From Neocallimastix lanati (nom. inval.) (lineage: Eukaryota > Neocallimastigomycota > Neocallimastigomycetes > Neocallimastigales > Neocallimastigaceae), in NCBI GenBank assembly GCA_016946835.1, contig JACVTC010000060.1:757501-821500 (forward strand): a stretch of 64,000 bases of DNA. The letters are read 5' to 3'. This document shows, piece after piece, positions 58,561 through 64,000 of the stretch. The notes beneath the pieces are model-generated. The model worked only from the letters and a program-made list of their open reading frames with translations, had not been told where the DNA came from and searched no databases. Made by a program: the position numbers and the translations under genes. Position 1 is the stretch's first letter; each line of letters begins with the position of its first letter.

Positions 58561-59936
58561 GGGAATTAAATAGAAATAATAGTAAATAACATAGATTTTT
58601 TTTTTTAATTTTTTTTTTTATTTTATATTGATAAACAAGTAAGTCGTTAATCCTTTGATTAACCCATGGCGCTTGTTTGATATATATATATAAAAAAAAA
58701 TTTTTTTTAAATAAGTAAAATTAAGATTCTAAAAAAAACAAATTTTGTAAAATTATAACAAGGAGCGGATAGAGCTCATACACAGTGTATTCTCAGATAG
58801 CAACAAATTAACTCTATTCATAGTAGGTTATTGAATAGTAGTTAATTTGGAGATTAATTGGAAAGTAGACGAAGGTATTTGGTTACCGACCCGGTAATAA
58901 TAGTTCAACCTTCAACGTTTCAACACACGAAGGTGCGGGTACTTTCCAAGCACTGGCGAATAAGGAGCTTACGTCACCGAAGGCGTAAGATTGTTTTTTT
59001 TATATAATTTTTTTTACTTTTCTTTGTGCTAGTTATAAGGCACTTTATTATATAAAGTATCAGACTTTGGCTAACTTCGCCATTTAAATTTTTTTTATTT
59101 TTTTTTATTACTGGTACTTTATTTGTTATATAATTCCTGTAATAGAATCTTAATTTACTTTGAAAATATTGTGTTTTTAGTTAATTTTTATTAGTTAATA
59201 AAAATATTATTGAATACTTTTAAAATTTTTTTATTCCGTACATAGATTATCGGATTAAGTTTATCCTACATAGTAATTGGGCTAGTGGGCTCTGAACTGC
59301 TATATTTTATATTGAATATAGTAATCGTGGCACACGCGTGGCATGACACCATTAGGTAAGCTGCACGTCAGACAGTGTGTACTATCAGATTGTACGACAA
59401 TAAAGATTATTTTTTTGTATTTAATAATTATAATTAATTAATAATTTTATTAGCTATAACAATACAATATTTATCGTTTAAAAAGAAAAATTTTTGAAAG
59501 GTGAAAATAATAAATAAAACTTTGCTTCTAAATTTATTACTACAAATATACTAAATTACAAAATTCAAGTGGTCGATAAAGATTTCGAGCTTGAAAAATA
59601 TTCTATTAAGTTGTCGATAAAGATTTCGAACTTAAAATTATTCTATTAAGTTGTCGATAAAGATTTCGAACTTAAAATTATTCTTAAAAAAGTAGTCGAA
59701 AAGAACCTCGTGCTTTATAATTTCTACTAAGTTGTCGATAAGGATTTCGAGCTTATACTTACTAAAGAAAGCAAATAAAATTATTATTTTCAAAAATTAC
59801 TAAGATATATTGTTTTAAAATTTGATTCGATATTAAATTACTTGTTAAATTATATTTTTAAAGTTGGACTTTCAAATTTATTCGTATTTAATAACCTCGT
59901 TAATTTACAATAAAAAAATTATTAACTAAAAACGAA
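58561..59936 (+). other. G5 untranslated leader
   Basis: About 1.4 kb with less A/T-rich islands (58760-58990, 59235-59400) separated by A/T-rich stretches, as in G1. No gene. The distal part carries tandem hairpins (59565-59757). Confidence 0.6.
59565..59757 (+). repeat. tandem hairpin array in the G5 leader
   Basis: Five imperfect tandem units around AAGTTGTCGATAAAGATTTC followed by GAACTT; each has AAG-TT / AA-CTT-type complementary ends. In the fourth unit both sides change (AAGTA / TGCTT), keeping the pair. Confidence 0.75.
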
Positions 59937-60848
59937 ATGTCTACTAAAAGTACTTTAAGTTTTAAAGAATTAAAGAAAGAATTACGAGACATAGTGAAGC
60001 TTAGCAAGGACAATTTAGATATAAAGTCCTGGGCTACTGAATTAAAACTTTGGATCAAGATACAAGGTATCACAGATCCGGAAACAATATTTAATGCTTG
60101 TTTACTTACCAGCTCTGGTGAAGTACAACGCGTTATTGAAGATTTGGGAGAAGATAGTGATGATGAAAGTGATGATTCATCAGATGAAGAAGAAGATGAT
60201 GATGAAGAAGAAAATGTTGATGATGATATTAAATTTCCTTCCCTTGAAAAAATTATTTCAAGTCTTGAAAATTTTTACGGTATTAAAGAAGACCAAAATT
60301 TACTTCTTAAAGAACTTCGTGCAATGCGAATTAAAAGAAACGAAAAGATTAAAGACTTTAATGTAAGATATAGAACTTTGTACACTAAACTTGATAAAAA
60401 GAGAAGAAAGCGCATTGGTGTACTAGATTATATTGATTCTATTCAAAATAATTATGAAGCCTGGAAGAAATTATCCCTTAAAGATGATATAAGTATGGAT
60501 AAAGCTTTCAAAATTGCCGAGAAAGTAGATAGACTTTCTGTAAGGAACAATAATATTAATACCTATAATGTTAATAATTCCCAACATAATCAAAATAATC
60601 AAAACAGTACTACTTCAAGACTTTATCCTAAAAGAAGAAACGAAACTTTCCAAACAAATCAAACAAATAATAAACCGAAACCTCAAGATATTATAGAAGA
60701 ATCAACCCAGAAAATGAGAAATTTATCCGTTAAAACTTGCTTCTTCTGTAAGGAAGAAGGTCATTACTCATATTATTGCCCTCAATTAAATAAGATTATG
60801 GAAAAAAATAAAAAAGAAATATATTCCAAAAAGTCTTTAAACTTCTAA
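59937..60848 (+). CDS. gag: G5 Gag, intact
   Basis: 303 codons, ATG 59937, TAA 60846-60848. Capsid-like N-terminus, then a very acidic stretch (about residues 69-97, Asp/Glu/Ser only for long runs), a second helical part with R-A-M-R-I-K-R-N-E-K-I, an Asn/Gln-rich linker, and a CCHC zinc knuckle with C268, C271, H276, C281. It ends 24 codons after the knuckle, directly downstream of the slippery site. No lesion seen. The acidic block distinguishes it from G1 and G2 Gag. Confidence 0.9.
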   Translation: MSTKSTLSFKELKKELRDIVKLSKDNLDIKSWATELKLWIKIQGITDPETIFNACLLTSSGEVQRVIEDLGEDSDDESDDSSDEEEDDDEEENVDDDIKFPSLEKIISSLENFYGIKEDQNLLLKELRAMRIKRNEKIKDFNVRYRTLYTKLDKKRRKRIGVLDYIDSIQNNYEAWKKLSLKDDISMDKAFKIAEKVDRLSVRNNNINTYNVNNSQHNQNNQNSTTSRLYPKRRNETFQTNQTNNKPKPQDIIEESTQKMRNLSVKTCFFCKEEGHYSYYCPQLNKIMEKNKKEIYSKKSLNF

Positions 60849-60888
60849 ATGGGAGCAGAAGCACTCCCAATGACAAAACAATAGCTTC
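60836..60888 (+). promoter_or_regulatory. G5 -1 frameshift signal with possible pseudoknot
   Basis: Slippery T_TTA_AAC (60836-60842) in the gag frame, 7-nt spacer with the gag stop, stem TGGGAG (60850-60855) / CTCCCA (60864-60869) with 8-nt loop, and GCTTC (60884-60888) complementary to loop GAAGC (60858-60862). Pol is open in the -1 frame across the site. Confidence 0.85.
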
Positions 60889-63800
60889 ATTAAATAATTT
60901 ACAAAATAATACTTTTACTAAGAATACTCCAATTGATAATAATTCCTTTAACGAAGAATCTGAAGAATCTGATTTTAGTGACACAACTGAAAGTGAGGAT
61001 GATATCATTATAAATGCTGTAAAAAGAAAAATGAATGATAATAACAGCGAAAAAGAAGAAAATAATTCCAAGAAAGTACATAAAAGTTTAAAAGATAATC
61101 CACGTCCTTTTGCAACTCCTGCTTTAAGAAAGAAGAAAGAAAATGAGCTGCATAATAAACCAAATAAAGTTTATAAAAATCAAATACTTCCTTCAATTTT
61201 AACTCAACCAAATATTAACAAAGAAAAACAAAAAGAAAAGGAATTAAGAAATATGACAAGAGTAAGAGAAAGTAAAGAAGAAAACAACAATTATTCATCA
61301 AAAGGAAAGGAAAAAGTTGAATCTGAAGATATACTTGTAATCGATAATGAAATAGAAGATCTAGAAATGAATAAAGATAATCAACAAAATAAAACTAATA
61401 CTTTGGAAAAATTAATTTCAACAAAAACTAAGGAAACTAATAATGGAAATACTCAATTAGTAAAAAGGAATATCAAAATGATGAATAATAAAGAACCTTA
61501 CAATATTATGGATGATTTAAATAATCTTAAATCCAGTATTACGATAGGTCAACTCTTGAATGCATGTCCTAAAATTCGTTCACAATTAACTCAAGGTTTA
61601 AAGTTAGAAAAGTCTAAAATAATTGGAACTGTAGACAATGTAATAGCACGAACTTTATTAGTAAATAACTATGACCATAGCTACATAAGTAAAAGTAATG
61701 AAGTAGCCGAAGAAGACTTAGCAATGGTTGATGCAAGTGTTGACGGAGTACTAGGAAAACTTTTAATTGATTCTTGTAGTAACCTAAGCATCGTTACTAA
61801 GCAGTATTTTGATAAATTACCTGGTGAATATGAAATAGTTGGAAAAAGTCGTGGAAGAATCCAACTAGCAACACAAGATGAAGAATACTCGGAAGGAATT
61901 ATTGTTCGATTACCAGTAAAAATTAATAATTATGAATTTAATGCGGACTTTAGAATTATTGAGAAAGAAGACTCATTTTATGATATGTTAATAAACTTTA
62001 AAACTCAAATCGATCATTGTTTATTTATTCATCCAACCTTAAACAGTCTATGTAAACTTTTGTCAGAAAGTGAATACGAAGAAATAGCTAAAATAAATAA
62101 TCAATATTATGATGAAGAAAGTATAATCTGCACTATTAGAAAAGTTGAAGAAACGAATAATGAAAAGGAAATTATAAAGGAATTAACTCCAATGGAATTT
62201 ATTGAGAGTGATGAATTTTTAAGTACCTTAAATAAAGATTATAAAGAACAAATTATTAAAATTCTCAAAGAAATGATTGACATAGTTGCCACTTCAACAG
62301 AAGAACTAACTCCTTCTAAACTTTCACCACATAAGATCCGTTTGAAAGCAAATGCAAAGCCAGTAAAATTAAGAAGTTATAGGTTAACTAAATTAAAATC
62401 AGATATCTTAAAAGAAGAACTTACAAAGCTTATTAAGAAAGGATTGATAGAACCATCCTGTTCAGAATGGTCATCTCCAGTAGTACTCATTCTAAAACAC
62501 AATGGAAAGTGGCGCTTGTGCATTGACTACCGAAAAGTCAATGATATGACAGAAAAAGATTCTTATTCAGTTCCATATATAGATGAAATTTTTGATAGTC
62601 TCGGAGGAGCTAAAATATTTACAACTCTTGATTTATTTTCTGGTTTTCACCAAATCTTAATGGATGAAGAAAGCGTTGAAGTAACCACTTTCACTACTAA
62701 GTTTGGAAATTATCAATTTAAGGTTATGCCTTTTGGACTTACTGGAGCTCCCTCAACCTTCCAAAGAGAAATGAATAAAATTTTATTCCCTTTTATTGGT
62801 GAATTTGTTTATGTATTTATTGATGATGTTTTGATCTATTCAAAAAGTATCGAAGAACATTTAATTCATATTAAACAAGTATTAGAAGTATTTAAAGAAA
62901 ACAAGTTAAAAATTAATATTGAAAAGTGCCATTTTCTTCAAACTGAAGTTGATGTATTAGGTCACAAACTTACTACTAAAGGATTAAGTCCCATGGAAAG
63001 TAAGATAACAGCTATTAAGAAGTGGGAAGCCCCTTCATCACTTCATGAATTAAGATCATTTTTAGGAGCAGTGGGATATTATCGTGATTTTATTCCTAAA
63101 TATGCTCAAATTACCTCACCTTTATGTAAATTATTGAAAAAGAATACCAAATATGAATGGAATAAAGAACAACAAGAAAGCTTTGAACTCCTAAAAGAAA
63201 AATTAATCAATGCACCTATTCTAAAATTTCCGTCATTTGACAAACCTTTTATCATTAGAACTGATGCTTCGTATAATGGAATTGGTGGAGTTCTTTTACA
63301 AAAAGAAGAAGAAACCGGTAAGGAGCATCCAATACACTTTATAAGTAGAAGTTTAAAGAAAGCTGAAAAGAATTATGGTATTACCGATTTAGAAGGAACC
63401 GCTTTGTTTTACTGTATGACTAAATTTAAATCTTATATTGAAGGAAATCCATTACCTACAACTATTTACACAGATCATAAACCATTAGTTGGTTTATTTA
63501 AGAATAAAGAACCTTTGAATGCAAGGCAAACAAGATGGTGTCTAACCGCTAGTATGCTCGGAATTAATATAAAATATGAATCAGGCAAAAAGAATGTGTT
63601 AGCTGATGCTCTTTCAAGAATGAAAAGTAAGGAAGAGAGAAAGATATTATTAACAAAAATTACTAATGGAAATAATGAAGAATTATTATCTAAAGTTATA
63701 AAGGAATTTATTAATGAAAAGTTTACTGTTATTGATGGTGAAGATTATTTTATCGACAATGGAAATTATAGAAAATTAATAACGGACGAAAATGAAAGGT

Positions 63801-64000
63801 TTAAATTAATTTTAGAAGCTCATAATATTGGCCACGAAGGATATTACAAAACATATCAAAGACTTAAGAAAAACTTTTATTGGAATCATATGATTAAAGA
63901 TATCAAAAGAATTGTTAGTAATTGTGAAAAATGCCAGTTAAATCGTCCTCAACCATATCCAGAACCAACCGAAATCCATCCAACTAAAGTGGAGGGTCCC
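60842..64000 (+). CDS. pol: G5 Pol, open to the window edge
   Basis: The -1 frame is open from about 60812 to 64000 with no stop, more than 1,050 codons; I read it codon by codon. Order: charged, Asn/Lys-rich linker (to about 61550); protease with Asp-Ser-Cys at 61769-61777; RT beginning near 62320, with I-D-D at 62819-62827; RNase H from about 63240 with T-D-A-S; and integrase His/Cys finger (H-x3-H near 63805-63840, C-x2-C near 63925). The integrase core is beyond the window. There is no convincing own start codon at the head of the frame, so expression is expected through -1 frameshifting from gag. Closest relative here is G4. The best candidate in the window for a functional element. Confidence 0.93.

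Overview
This window is a strongly A+T-rich eukaryotic nuclear segment that is almost entirely a nest of LTR retrotransposons packed around six Pol III tRNA genes. An anaerobic gut fungus (Neocallimastigomycota) is the best guess. The grounds are extreme A/T content with long homopolymers and (ATT)n arrays, Asn-rich coding tracts, chromovirus, Ty3/gypsy and copia elements, a FLYWCH/MULE transposase fragment, and a decayed CotH-domain gene (a family expanded in gut fungi and Mucoromycota). A dictyostelid is a weaker alternative. I see no intact host protein-coding gene.

Layout. 1-7328: near-complete gypsy element G1 (plus strand), whose two LTRs are identical over the 144 bp visible. 7351-13.2 kb: solo and nested LTRs, a MULE fragment and LTR remnants. 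13.2-13.8 kb: CotH pseudogene. 14.2-15.7 kb: a palindromic LTR pair and a solo LTR abutting tRNA-Trp copy 1. 18.4-22.7 kb: tRNA-Trp copy 2, a solo LTR and chromovirus-like element G3 (minus). 22.8-26.0 kb: decayed gypsy G4 (plus). 26.8-30.3 kb: tRNA-Trp copy 3, solo LTR b, and Tf1/sushi-like element G6 (LTR, gag-protease, truncated). 30.3-41.6 kb: gypsy G2 (minus), split inside gag by copia element C1 (34576-39870). 41.6-48.9 kb: a chain of solo LTRs carrying a hAT-like MITE and a perfect (ATT)n array. 48.9-57.7 kb: three copies of a tRNA-Ser(UGA)/tRNA-Cys(GCA) cassette with a shared 1 kb flank, the last two forming a giant palindrome. 57.7-64 kb: gypsy G5 (plus), with gag and pol open to the window edge.

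How it fits together. Every tRNA gene (for the cassettes, the leading tRNA-Ser) has an LTR junction about 12-16 bp upstream of its mature 5' end, several with target-site duplications. Some sites were hit repeatedly, leaving LTRs stacked in series. This is what integration directed to Pol III start sites would leave. The gypsy group G1/G2/G5 shares a -1 frameshift cassette between gag and pol: slippery heptamer, 7-nt spacer, 6-bp stem with 8-nt loop, and possible pseudoknot pairing. The Tf1/sushi-like group (G6 and many solo LTRs) lacks a tRNA primer site. Instead the sequence after the LTR is complementary to the predicted RNA 5' end, suggesting self-primed reverse transcription. Its LTRs also carry interleaved inverted repeats with compensatory changes. 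These are sequence-level inferences; no search or folding program was run.
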